This document shows positions 23,785-36,374 of a DNA stretch of 64,000 nt, piece by piece. The notes beneath the pieces were generated by a model, which worked only from the letters and a program-made list of their open reading frames with translations, ran no database searches and was not told where the DNA came from. Both the position numbers and the translations under genes were made by a program. Numbering within the stretch: the first letter of the stretch is position 1; each line of letters starts with the position of its first letter. This DNA is from Ailanthus altissimus (taxonomy: Eukaryota; Streptophyta; Magnoliopsida; Sapindales; Simaroubaceae): assembly GCA_946807835.1 (NCBI GenBank), contig OX327690.1, positions 15,534,501 through 15,598,500 of the forward strand, given 5' to 3'.

Positions 23785-24480
23785 GAAAATTTTCCAAACT
23801 TGACCACAATTTATTATTATTATTTCTTTACCCTAGTTAAAGATATTAAATTTTATTAACTAAAGAGTGCAAATTTTTCCTCTTTTGTACCACGTGGCAA
23901 TTTTTTTTTTAATTTTTAATTTATTCTTTTATATTAAAATTTTTAATTTATTTAATTTCATTATTTATTATAAATTTTATTTAACAAATAAAATAATATT
24001 TTTTAAGTTTGAATGGACTTCATTCTTTCTCTCTCTTTTGAACACTCAATTTTTCCTAAAATAACCATCAGATTTGTTACACAATTTGTAAATCGGCTTG
24101 AAATGCATGACATTTTGAAAAGTAGAAGTAAAATAATGACTGTGGACTTAAATAAATTGAAAATAGACCAAAAATTGGTGAGTTTTTATTGTTTGTTTGT
24201 TGTTATTCTATTTTTGTTGTTAGTTTGTATTGTATTAGTTCAAATGTGTAGATTTAGTATTAAGAATGTAAAAATATGGTTGAAAACAGGTGTAAAAAGT
24301 TTTAAATTTTTTTTTAAAAAAAAAGGCTAAAAATGGTGGATTCAAGGTCAAAACTACATGCACCACATAATGCAAGTGCCAGGCGCAATGCACCATGCAC
24401 CAAAGGCGCTTTACAGCAAAGCACACACTTTAATGTGCCACGTGTTAGTTTTTTTTAAATTTTTTCTTATTATTTTAAAA
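23785..24480. repeat. Left terminal inverted repeat of the MULE
   Basis: It matches the complement of 32920-33529 in order. Landmarks are the outer AATTTTCCAAACTTGACC, a TTCTTTCTCTCTC block, GTGTAGATTTAGTATTAA, GGTTGAAAACAGGTGTAAAAAG and AAAATGGTGGATT. It carries an insertion-like AT-rich stretch (about 23890-24005) absent from the right arm. Confidence 0.8.
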
Positions 24481-24692
24481 TTAATTATATCATTTTTATT
24501 TTTTGTCAATAATTAATTATTCAATATTTTGTATTTTTTAATTTTATGTAATTATACTAATATTTATTTTGGTATTGTTATTTTTTAGGTGCTTCTGATA
24601 TTATCATGGTGCATATTTCGACCATTGTCTGCTTTAGGGGAAGGTGAGAGAGTTTTAGTGATGGTGTTGAGATATATAATAAATTTTGACAT

Positions 24693-27600
24693 ATGCACAT
24701 GTTAGTTCTTAAAAATATAAAATATGAAGCATTATTGAGAAGTGTTTATCATATTCTTGGAGTTGATCAGGTGCAGTATAAAGTGACTCTCAAGTTGGAG
24801 GTTCTTTTAAGTACTACAAAGTTGAGACCTATTCCACTTGAAAATAATGATAATGCGATATTTTGGCTGAGCCTACATAAGAAAAGTGCTACATCTCTAT
24901 TTGTAACAGTGGATGTGTGAGCTCTTGAATTTGAAAATAATTAAGAAGCACTTATGGAGTAGAAATAAGGCTACGTTAATTCATTCACATCCGCAACCCC
25001 TGTGTATGTTCCAAACCATCCAGAAAATTATCGTTATTATACTCCAATGTTCAACGAACAATTAGCTTACACATATTATGATAGTCAGATATTTAGAGAT
25101 GCTGACATTCATCTTGATTATAATATTGATAATAATGTTGGTTATAGTATCGGTAATGATGATGGAAATGATGTTCAAAATGACAATGGTTATAAGAATG
25201 AAGAACATGGTTATGATGTTAGTAATGATGATGATGATGATGATGATTATTATTATTATTATTATTATTATTATTTTATTTATAAAACTTCTATTTATAG
25301 GTTGCATGATGAGTATGTCTCGTATGCAAGAGAAGAAAGGGTTAAGATAGAAAACACATTTCAATTCATGCCTAAAATACCATTGTTTGAGTTGAACATA
25401 TTGGAAAATGTATCTTGTACTGGAATTAGATATGTGTTTGTAGGAAAGTTGTATAACAATAAAGATGAAATTCATGAGACTATAAGCATAATTACACTTA
25501 GGGGCAATTGGAGCTTTGGAGTTTATAAGTCTAGCAAAGATCGTTTTGAGTTGAAATACGATGATAACATATGCAAATTAAGATTATGTGCAGTGTCGAC
25601 AAAAGGGCGACAGTTCTTCATTGTGAGGCGAGTAGATGCAGATCACAATTGTATTTTGGGCCAATTACTGGATGGTCACCGACAAGCTAAAAGTCATATT
25701 ATTAGTAAAGTAATTAAAAATAAATTTGCATCGGTCAATAGAAATTATAGGTCGAAGGATATTTAAGCAGATATACATAAAGAATTTGGTGTTCAGATAA
25801 CGCATACTACAACTTGGCAAGCTAAAGAGTATGCATTAAGATTGATAAGAGGTGCTTTCAGATAACGCATACTACAACTTGGCAAGCTAAAGAGTATGCA
25901 TTAAGATTGATAAGAGGTGCTCTAGAAGATTCATTTAGATTGCTTCTTGCATATAGCTATATGTTGCAATAGCGGAACCCAGGTATGGTTACTCACTTGG
26001 AAACGAATGCCAATAATCAATTTAAGTATTTCTTTTTGGCATTTGGACCCTGCATCAGAGATTTTCATTTATCCATCCGATCGATGATTGTAATGGATGG
26101 AAAATTCTTAAAGTTCGCTATCTTTGTACAATGTTTGTAGTCGTTTTTAAAGATGAAAATAATCATATATTCAATTGGCATAAGGGATTGTTAACTCAGA
26201 AAATGATTCCTCTTGGACGTAGTTTATGGTTAAATTGTAGGGCGTAATTGGTGATTATCAGAATCTTATTTTTATATCTGATTAACATGCCAATATTGAA
26301 AGAGCTATATAGGGTGTGTTTCCTAATGCATATCATGGATTTTGCATCTTTCACTTAAATGGGAATTTGGTGACAAAATATAAGTTACCAATGAATAAGT
26401 CTAAAAAAACATAGTATACTTGTCTGCCTTTTTCTTGCTGTCAAGGTATATCGTGTCTCTGAATTTCAACACCAAATGAATAAGATGCAGAAAATGAGAC
26501 CCAATATAACTAAGTATTTAAATATGGATGTTGATATAAAAAGATGGCCTTGATCAACTGGTGCTTTCAGATGGTACAACATTATGACCATTAATATTGC
26601 AGAAAGCATTAATGCAATTGCAAAAGAAGAAAACTTCCTATAACCCATTTTAGTAGAATGGATACAAGAGTTAACGTAACTATGTTTTTATTATAGACAA
26701 TAAGTGGCACAACATATGATAACTGTCTTGATAACTTGGGTAAATCGCAAAGTGTTGAAATATAATGATAAAGTAAATCGAATGACATTTTACCTAGTAG
26801 ATGTTTCACGATTTTCAATCAAGAACAGTGGCAGAAACGGGATAATGGACATTCCCGAGAGGACATGTAGCTATCAAAAGTTAGACTTTTGGCAACTGGC
26901 TTATTGTTCGCAAAATTATACACACGCGAATTTATACCGCAAGTGTACGGGTCGTGAGCAAGTAATAAAGTGACGAGTGACTATCGTTCCCACGAGGATT
27001 CTGTCCTAAATTAATGCTAAGTACTATGATGTTGGCAACCTAACTTTATCTAGGCTAATCTAAAGGGTAAAATGAATTATTGAATTAAAAACAACTTAAA
27101 ACTAAATAACTTGATAAATTAAAGACATGAGAGATTTAAGGCAATGGGGTTCTAAGGACTTGATTTCCCTCTATTGTTCTTATGGTCTTTGTCATTAGTG
27201 ATCAACAACCAATTTTATGCATTCATTAGTCTAGAGTGTATAATTAATCTCATTTCCTCTCCCGAGTGCTAAATGAGATACTATGCATATACAACTAAGT
27301 TGATATCCTTATCTAACCCGTTATACATGCACGTATTAAGATACCCTTACGCGACTACCCTAAGTTCATTAGTCTCCTAACTCAACAAACTCAAAGTTAT
27401 GCTTTTTACAACTAACATATGGATTGAACTTTCTCAAGCACATAACCCAAATGTTTAAATCATCTAATCCATTTTCCAATGCAATTAGAAGCATTAAGCA
27501 CGTAAAAAGCATAAATGAATGAACATCAAATATTCATTAATCACAAAATAGCATCAACACATATTGTTCAATAAAGTTCCATCGAGTCATAGAACATATA

Positions 27601-29200
27601 ATCTAACAATAAAATAATAATCTTGCGATATGGTGAATTCTATAAAAATAGGATTTTAGAGTATTGATTTCATTCTATTCATTCTATGTTCTTCCTATCT
27701 AGCATTTCGTTCAATTTATTTATCAAGGGCTTAAGACTAATCTCATTCCCTCTCCTGAGTGTCGAATGAGAAACTATGTATATATATTTAAGTTGACATC
27801 CCTATCTAACTTGTTTACATATATATGCATTACGCAACCCTTAAATTGATTACCCAAGGATTAATTTAATTACCTCTCTTGAGCGTCAAATGAAATTCTA
27901 GGCATAATGGCACACCCTAAGTGTTCTAACACATTTTATCAAACACTTGGAGTGCACTACATGTAATCCTTAAGAAAACCATGGTAATTACCTAAGTGTT
28001 ATTAGCCTCTCAACTCAATAACAACCTAAGGCTATGTTTCTCCCAAATCCAATAAATTGGTCAAGCTCTCCCAAGCATCAATCCATAAATTCACAACAAC
28101 CAATTCATTTTTCAATCAATTAGAAGCATTAAGCATAGAGAAATATAAATGGATTACATGAAAATATACTAAATCATCCAAACATAATATAAATAAAACT
28201 ACATCAAGCCTTAGAATCAAGTTTAATCACATAAAAAATTCAACTATAACTAAAATTATCAAAAAATCTATAGATACAAACATTATTCAAAGTTGAAAAT
28301 TTAAACAAAAGAGAAAATATAAAGAAAAGAAAGAGAAAACCGAATTTGATGTCTACAAGGTTTTAATCTTTTAAATGTCTTCAATGATACTCAAGAAACC
28401 TTGAAGACATTGTTTCTTCTCTTCAAATTCTAGCTCAAGCCTTGTTCTCTTTTGCAAATTTCATGCCTCCCTTTGATTAGTGTGAAAAATGGCTAAATGG
28501 TAGTATTTATAGGTTTCAAATTAGGGTAAGAAAAATGGGGTTAAAACAGGTGATGGCGACTGGGCGTCACATTTTGGCACCCGAGCGCCAAGCATTCTGC
28601 CTATTTAGGTGCCTGGGCGCCAATTTCTGGCTCTAGGGTGCCAAATCCTAAGTGATTTGGTGCCTGGTGCCAAACACTGTTACTGTCACTGTAGCGGCAC
28701 TGTTCACCGACCTGTAGCATTTTTGGTGTTTGGCTTGTTTTCTTTGAATTTTTATCCCAAATAACTCTATTAACTTGAAACCTACAAAATAAAATTAATA
28801 TATATATATATAAATCTATAAATTCACATTTAAAATGAGCAATTATCAAATTAAGAGGGATATAATATCATATATAAAATGCACTTATCCCCTATCCCCA
28901 TACACTCATCGTATGTAGACACATAAGGTTATTGAACAAGTGTCTTTGTTTGACTTATTACACAATTAAGACTTGATTCTGTGCCTATAGCGAGTCAGTA
29001 CTTCCGATTGGCCATCCATCGAATTGGATAGTCCTAGAGAATTTAAGAAATATTAACATCTAGCCTTCGATAGCATGTCGTCAAGTAGGCAGGCGTCGGA
29101 TGAATTGAATTCTATCTCAAAAGAAGGAACCATCAAAGAATATTTTTAGTTGTAGACAACATGGACATAATTAACAGATGTGTCGAAACCTTATTGCTTT
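24693..29200 (+). pseudogene. MULE transposase (MURA/MuDR type), broken
   Basis: The N-terminal MuDR domain is at 24693-24920 (LRSVYHILGVDQVQYKVTLK, then LENNDNAIFWLSLHKK). The acidic linker and DNA-binding region lie in 25002-25766 (254 codons: FVGKLYNNKDEIHETIS, NWSFGVYKSSKDRFELKYDD, a C-x-H zinc feature, YRSKDI). The transposase core follows to about 26850 with shifts. The SWIM-type zinc finger is near 26850-26905 (GIMDIPERTCSYQKLDF), where a solo LTR interrupts it. The gene resumes at 28901-29200, with VPIASQYF, the linker GRRRMNRILSQKK and a C-terminal Cys-rich knuckle. Known role: cut-and-paste transposase acting in the nucleus on the TIRs. Damage includes a 65-bp tandem duplication at 25794-25923, several stops, and an expanded Asp7-Tyr9 run at 25221-25270. 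It is non-functional. Confidence 0.85.
26924..28900 (-). mobile_element. Solo LTR nested in the MULE transposase gene
   Basis: A 5-bp repeat, tacac, sits at 26919-26923 and 28901-28905. Transposase coding sequence continues across it. On the minus strand it starts TGGGGATAGGGGATAAGTGC. The other end reads CGCGT instead of the usual CA, so that boundary is less sure. It is 1977 bp, enlarged by an internal near-repeat: 27180-27560 and 27680-28200 share TCTCATTTCCTCTCCCGAGTG and CTCATTCCCTCTCCTGAGTG blocks about 520 bp apart. Several CTGGGC-centred inverted repeats lie at 28550-28680. Confidence 0.75.
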
Positions 29201-29712
29201 TACATAGTAGGTGAGGTCTGTTTGTTTATAAAACTTACCTATAATTTATATTTAATTTTTAATTTTACTATAATATAAGCCTAATTTGGTTTTTCAGTCG
29301 AGTATGAGATGAAAGAAATGAGTTAGATCCCGAGGCACAATTCTATGGAAAGATAAAATTAAGGGTTATTATAGACCATTTTTAATTATGCTACTTTGTG
29401 TTTAAGTTTTGAGTTTTGTAACTTTTGTAATGCACTTAAATTTCATTACATTTTTGTGATGCATTTAAATTATTGATTATAGATGTATTTTTCATTTATA
29501 CATGCCCCTTGTATTTTTAATTAAATTTTAGCAAAGTTTTCCCTATTCTATAGAAGTTCCCAAACCTACATATTAGGAAAAAAAATTTCTATATAATTAT
29601 ATATCATCTTTGTACACATCCATCAAACACAATAACTTTTAAATAATTATATAATACAAATGCATATATAGAATATATTACATATCTATACATTGTTCTT
29701 TCCAGTGGTCTA

Positions 29713-32480
29713 TAAATTTATGGCCATCTTATGTCTATAAAAAGCACTAATCACAGGGAAGAAATCAAATGGTCGATCTAATATATGATACTCAATAAAT
29801 ATATAGGTAAATGCGTTGTAATCTCTGCTTCTGACCTCCTGTTAAGATGTGTTATTCTTCAAGTGAATAACTAGGAAAGACAATATATCTGTATTGACTT
29901 CTCCTCTTAATTGATAAAATCTACATCTACAAAGATAAAATGACATGGAAACACTCAGAGGTTCCATAAATGTTTTATTAGCTTCGTCGAAGTTTTCATT
30001 CACAGTGGAATCTTACAACTAATCCTCCTCTCATTAAGGTCAACATCTGTTGTAAACCAATGTTCTTGATTAACACTCAATAGAATATATATATATATAT
30101 ATCTACACAAACCATTTATGTATTATTTTAAACTTATTATATTAATAATGATAAAATTTTATTATTATCCTTTCATTATCTTATTGACTGAAGCCCACGT
30201 TTTAACACCAAGTAAATCCTCATTTGTTCTTTGTGCATATGCCAACAACACTACAACCTATTCAACGTTATAACTTAAACTAGGATTGAACGGTTGTTAC
30301 ATTTGTCTAATGTACTCTTAAAAATATATATTTATGACATTAAACTTAATCAACGACATTATAATAAAAGTGCACAACGGATGAGTAAAAAAATACTCGC
30401 GTAAAAATATGCATCTACAGTTATGCATTTCTATAAGTACATTTCGTGAAACGTATGCTGTCGTGTATGCAGAACCTTTAGATATTCATTTAAATACTAC
30501 AAAACTGTGATAGCATGTATATAAGTTTTGATATTATTAAAAACTCACATTAAAAAATATAAAATAAAAAGTCCTCACCGTATCATCAAGCTAGTGAAAC
30601 AGGAACTTGTTAAATCACGTTTTGTCAACATCGACCCCATGTAAAGTAACACATTAAGCTGGGTCATTATTATTTATCTAATCCATAAGTTTCTTAAGTT
30701 TTGCTTCATTTATAGGAAACAATTGCCCATGTATGTCAACAGTAACTTCTTATTCCAATTTCATAACTTTCATTTTTAGGAGTTTTTGGAATGGATTGGT
30801 ATAAGGACTGGTTTTAGCTTGTTCCTTTCAGTAAATGTGCCCATACTTGTTTATCCCTTCTACAATAGTAGTGGGCATAATTTGTAGAGTTGCGGGGTTC
30901 TCAATTATATGATGCATGTTTAGCATGGGCTAATGTTGAGACGCAGTCGTATGACTGTAAGTCTGAAAGTCACAAACCATGAATTCTTCCTCTTAAAATA
31001 AAGCAACGTCAATCAATGTATTGACTTGTTAACTTTGTACCTAATAAAATTTATGTTCAAAATTTACAATAGTCTAATCTGCATCCTCAGAGATCCTATA
31101 TGACTTTAAGTGCAATATCATGAGAGTTATCTTATGCAAGATCTCTTCTTTGTCTTTATTCATCCTACTCATTAGCTCTACTTGAAGCTTTAAGCTAACT
31201 GTATCAATCTTTGTGGTTAGCTCTACTTGAAGATCATTAATCCTCTTTCCCAAAACATGATAATGTGATGACGTGTCCAGCTCAAACTATACATAAACAA
31301 TTATAATCAATCTTTATAATGTAATACTCATCAACAACATATAGTGAATCCAAGAAAAATGATTAAATTATTATACTGTTGGTCCAGATGCTGGTGGGGC
31401 TTCGAATTGGTTCCCATGCTGAACATCCATATCAATCATATGATCAGTGAATCAAATGTTCAAAATTGCAACACGCTCCAGCTTCAGAGTCCCTCTCCAT
31501 TTTTCCAATAAAATGCGTAACTTTGTCGCCATGCAATAGTCCGTATTGTTCTCGTATTTATGGGGCACCAACTTCATATGTACTTTCAAAACCTACACAA
31601 AATTTTAGATTTTTTAATCATTAACAAGAAAAATAATTTTCAAGAAAATATATATATATATATATATAATTTTTCGTTCTATGTAAAAACATACAAAATC
31701 TTTAGCTTTGTTGAAGATAACGTTTTTGACGTCTTCATACAATGGAAAGCCCCTGCTAGACCAATTTAAAAGGCAAAGAAAACGATCACCCTCCTTGCAT
31801 GCAAATACCGAGGCACTATTAGAATCGCCTCGTAGAACCACAACTAGGATAATAAAAAAAGAACAATCTCAAATAATAACAACACTATTTTCTTATCTTC
31901 TTTAATGCAATATGAAAATAATAATTTTTTTTGCATCTCAATATAATAATGAATCGATGAATCAAAAGAAAATAATTACTCACCAAGAATGCCTGACCAA
32001 ATACGTAAAGGTTATATGCATCCTTATCTTTACAGTCCCTTTTTTCTAACCTTTACTAATTTTTTAATTAGCGTCGTGCTTAAGCTATGGTGGAGCAGAG
32101 TCCATATAATCGTGCCCCAATAGTAGACATTAAACTCATCGAAATCATCCATAAGGTGAAGCACAGAATACTAGACGGCTCTAAACCGATCATGTGGCAT
32201 CAATAATTTATGAAATAAATAAAATAGACATATTTACATAGTATCTATGTCATCGTTAAATGTAACATTTTTGAACCACGAATCTAAATCCTTGTAGGTC
32301 AACTCATTTCTACCTCTAAAGTACTTATCTTATAGTCTATCATCTAATTTTGAATTCAACTCCCTTACTGAGGGATAATATCCCATTCTCAAACCAGTAA
32401 TTAAATAAAACTCTAGACATGAGAATCTAATTCACCTCTTGCCTATATAGAACCATAATTCTTCATGTTAATTTTTTGTA
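29713..32480 (-). pseudogene. C48/Ulp1-type accessory gene of the MULE (DUF1985-like N-terminal part)
   Basis: Reading the minus strand from about 32200: DDFDEFNVYYWGT, then KDKDAYNLYVFGQAFLV (DUF1985-like, about 32170-31990), then DRFLCLLNWSSRGFPLYEDV (about 31790-31720), a middle region, then VDVDKT-FNKFL near 30640 and a C48 protease domain at 30075-29713. In that domain EHWFTTDVDLNERRIS supplies the catalytic His. The block where the family has GDCG reads RDYN, so the catalytic Cys codon is Tyr (TAC complement at 29818-29820). Stops and shifts are present. Known context: several plant MULE lineages carry a C48 gene antisense to the transposase, of unknown transposition role. The missing Cys and the breaks indicate no activity. 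Confidence 0.72.
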
Positions 32481-32919
32481 TGTACTTATCTTAATAAAAT
32501 CTTATAGTACTAAAATACCTGAGAATGAAATATCTTGTATATCCAAAAAAAGGTCCAAAACATATAATTCTAAATAATTGGATCTTTCTTTCTGTCAATT
32601 TAGTTTTTATTTTATTGATAGCCTATACCTTTGAGTAAGTAGTGACTGTCGCTCGATAGAATTCATTTTTTACAATTATATAATCCTTCGATATGTTTTC
32701 CTTCCTAAAACAATTATTAGTATATAACTAATTACATAATATTCAAAATACACAAATTTTAATTAAAATGTTTTAATTGATTTTACAAAATCAAATAATT
32801 ACTAAAATTAAAAAAAATAAAATATGAAATAAAATCAAATTTAATGATAAAATAATTAATTAATGACAAAAAAATTTAAAATATTGACTAAAATTATAAT
32901 TTAAGCACAATTTTAATAT

Positions 32920-33529
32920 TTGCAATTAAAAATTAAATAAACTAACTACAAAAATTTTATAAAAAATAAAAAAAATTTGCCACGTGGCAACGCCATACGT
33001 GCATGGATAACCAACGTGCACACGGCGCAATCCAAATAGTGTCCAACGCATGATGTATGTGCCAGCACGTGATGCATGGGCCGGCGTATACATCACGAGT
33101 TGGACGGAAAAATGGCCGAAACCTACTATTTTCAACCATTTTTGGGTCATTTTCGGTACTTACACTAATTTTCAACCTCTTTTACACCTTATTAACACTA
33201 AATCTATACATTTCAACAACTACAATACAAAAACATAACAACCCCAAATTTTTAATTTTTTTCAATTCCACAATAGGTTATTTTACTTCTAATCTAATCT
33301 TTAAAATATGATGAGTTCAAAGGCGATCTATAAATTGTTCAATTGATTTTATTGATTTGGCAAAGTGTTTGAAGCAAAAATGTGAGAGAGAAATAGGAAA
33401 TGTGTGTGGCATTTCTTTAGAGGGCAAAGTTGGCAGAAAATTTGGTAAATGGTTATTATATTTTGAAAATTTTGACCGAGGTCAAAATTTTATATAGATC
33501 CTTTTCTAGGTCAAGTTTGGAAATTTTCC
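32920..33529. repeat. Right terminal inverted repeat of the MULE
   Basis: Complement of the left arm. It includes TTAACACTAAATCTATACAT, TTTTCAACCTCTTTTACACC and the outer GGTCAAGTTTGGAAATTTTC. The inner part (32960-33110) is GC-richer, with repeated ACGTGCA-like words. Confidence 0.8.
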
Positions 33530-33538
33530 AAAATAATA

Positions 33539-33937
33539 TTGAACACTCAACAAAAATAAGTCTATTGTTGTATGGTGATGGAATATACCTCTCCTGCTCC
33601 TACTTTGTCCACAAGATTGAAGTAAGAGAGGTGTCTTAAAATTCTCTCAAAATAAATAAATATTGAACAACACTTGACAATACTAAGCAGTAGAACTCAA
33701 TATACATCATTTGTTAGTTTGATTAAAGAGTAAATATATGATATCAAGCCATACCATGTGGCATAGTTACACTATTGGCCCACTGAGAAATGTTGTGTTG
33801 TTGAATGGCTCATGGCATGTTATGGTACAGCCTACTTGTTATCTATCGGAAAGAAATGTACTCTTTTAGCCTTTCCTTTATTACTTTTAATTTTTACAAT
33901 CTCTTGTAGTTTCTATATTTTTTTTTTTAATTTCAAT
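33539..33937. other. Spacer, no feature seen
   Basis: AT-rich DNA between the MULE target duplication and LTR copy 3. No repeat or coding signal is recognised. Confidence 0.55.
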
Positions 33938-35077
33938 GTTAGAGGAAAATTAGGTGATACTTAGGCTGTATCTTGAGATCTATTGAAGTCTTCAGGCCTA
34001 TCTTTCTTGAAAAGCCATCCAATTCAATTCAAGGCTGATCCATCGGGCTTAATGCCAATTCAAGCCATTAACTTTTATAATTCGGCTTGTGAGGCTCATT
34101 AGGTGGGACCTATGCACCAATTCACATCACTACTCAATCCTACAACTAGAGACACGTTATAATAGATAAATTACCTTCCATGTCATCATTAGGCCCTATA
34201 AGTGATATGCGCATTAGCAAAGTCCAGTCTCTTTAGACGTCATCATCGGGCATATCTAATGTCTAGCTGTAAACTACATGATATGATAATTGGGCAAAAG
34301 GGTAAAGTTTTCAATATGAAATACCAGCGAGACCATTATAAAGTCCCCATGTCAGCATGTGAGAGGCCTCTATCCCTTTGCTTAAAGAAGCATAAGCTTT
34401 ATATAAGATTGTTGATCTCAGTCAATATTACATCCACTGGAATGCATGAGACAACACCTTCTGGTCATCTAATTCTAAATAGATCCTCCTCAAAAGTAGC
34501 CAATTATAGGTTACTCAGTACTCCAAGTCTCAAGAGGCGCAATTACCTAATTGCCCACAGTTATATTATTTCTCCAAAATGCCCCTATAAAAGAGGGGAC
34601 TCTTTAATCATGTGCCACCCCTAAGGAAAAATCTCCACACCAGCTCCCCTTATACTTAAGATTTATCTCCTAATTTAAATTTTAGTAAGATAGATTAAAA
34701 TTAAGCATAACAACTCTAGTAAGAAACACTCTCTATATTCTTCTGCATATTCTCTCTAGGGCCAAAAAATAAAATAAAAAAAATAGGGAACATCCACCAC
34801 TGAGATGTTATTTTACTTTAGTGTCAAAGTACCTTTGCTGGCCACCCTGTCGGTGCCCGCCCTTAATGTCATGTTTTTGTGTTTCTTAGGTATAGCTCAG
34901 TCTTAAAATAATTTTGAGCGAACTCATTACTAAGTCATGGTTCCAATATCACATAGCTTAAGGTTCAAACACAGCTTTTAGCATCAACATACCTATCAAT
35001 TCAGATTTTTTCTCACTCAATAAACTCTCAACTGTTTAGGGTGGCCTTAGTGAGCTGACCAAATTTAGTCCCAAACT
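33938..35077 (+). mobile_element. LTR family A, copy 3 (uninterrupted, probably solo)
   Basis: It starts TGTTAGAGGAAAATTAGG and ends TTTAGTCCCAAACT (mutated CA). It is co-linear with copies 1 and 2 over its whole length and served as the reference for recognising their insertions. No target duplication was found (ttcaa against ccata), and no interior is attached on either side. Confidence 0.7.
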
Positions 35078-36074
35078 CCATATGATGAACTTTTAAAAAA
35101 TAAAATAAAATACTTTTTTCACATGAATATAAATATATTCTACTCGATAAATAGTGTGAGTGAAATTGAAATCTTAAACAATTTGTATCATTTTAAAATA
35201 TTTAACTAATTAAATCAATTAACATTTCCATATATTGTGTTTCATGTAATTGAATATCTTCTCTCAAAAGAAAAATAAAATCTATATCACGAAAAAATGA
35301 TATTGATTTTGAGATCATACGTCTTAGTTTATCATATCAAAATGTACTAAAATTATTAGCATAAAAACTATTATAATTTGATCATTAATGGCTAAATCAT
35401 TGATTATAATATTGTTGATTTAATGATTAAATCTTTATTATTTAAATTTTTAAAGAAATTTGACTAAAAACTTAAAAAATCCAATGTGAGACTTGTATTA
35501 TAATAAAGATCCAAAAAAATATAACTGTTAAGATTTGTCTTTAATACTAATATTGACATTCACCTAATATTTTAAGATTTTGAGTTAAGTGGCAAACTAA
35601 TAAGGTATCAAAGTCTTATGTTTTCACTCTATCTGTTTAGCTAGAGACTTTTCAAAGACTCATCAAAAGTCCACTATAGTCTTGTTGGAAGTTAACAAAA
35701 AGTCCTCCGAAATTTTATTTTCAATCTCAGATTAGTCGTGCAAGTCATGCTAACCCTTGTTTTGACTAAATCAGTCCTCGTTTTCACAAAAAAAAATGTC
35801 GAAAATAGATGAGGCAACTACCAGACTACTAGAAAAATAACCAATCTTTTTGACTATGTATGATTGTCACTACTTTTCCTAGGACGGTCGTTCGAACGCC
35901 ACTGAAATCACACTGACCAGAGACTAAAAAAGCCTGCACATGTTGCCCAAAAGTTCTGTTGTCGCCTCAAATTTTAGTCAGTTTTTGGTGTGTCTATACT
36001 CATTGCTGGGACAAAATTACTTCCCATGAGTCGATCTATTCATCCATAATGCCTATTTGCCCAATTAAATCACC

Positions 36075-36345
36075 GATTCTTAAAAAAAAGTTCTTTTTCA
36101 AACTATTCAGAATTTTGAGGTCAAATTATCATCCCTTAAAACTTTTTAGGGTTATTTTACAATTTAAAAAATTGTGGGTCATTTTGAAATTATCAATTTT
36201 TTTTGGGGTTATTCAATTTTTTTTAAAATTTTATTGTCATCATTCTATAATTTTTTAAAACATTTGGAGTTTGATTATAATTTACTAAAATTTAAGGGTC
36301 ATATTATAATTTTTTAAAAGTTGAGGGGTTGAAATTGCATTTTTT
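36075..36345. repeat. Degenerate short repeats (GGGTCATTTT-N-AATTTTTAAAA type)
   Basis: Eight or so loosely similar units of about 30 bp, of the form 'GGGTCAnTTTnnAATTTnnnAAAA'. They lie in the copia leader between the primer site and gag. Confidence 0.45.
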
Positions 36346-36374
36346 ATATTTCTTTCATTTTGAACTTGTGATAT

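Larger units (their letters stand above)
23785..33529. mobile_element. Mutator-like element (MULE) with TIRs, 9-bp target duplication, transposase and C48-type gene
   Basis: The 9-bp direct repeat aaaataata flanks it at 23776-23784 and 33530-33538. The termini are GAAAATTTTCCAAACTTGACC at the left and the near-complement of it at the right. Inverted arms run several hundred bp (to about 24480 and from about 32920). The left arm has an extra AT-rich piece near 23890-24000. Contents are a MURA-type transposase pseudogene (plus strand), a solo LTR nested inside it (26924-28900), and an antisense C48/Ulp1-like pseudogene. The target repeat is AT-rich, so by itself it is weak, but its abutment to matching termini makes the boundaries convincing. 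Confidence 0.88.

Noticed and set aside
25062..25475. 137-codon minus-strand ORF rich in Ile
   Set aside because: It is the reverse reading of the GAT/TAT triplet run and transposase linker.
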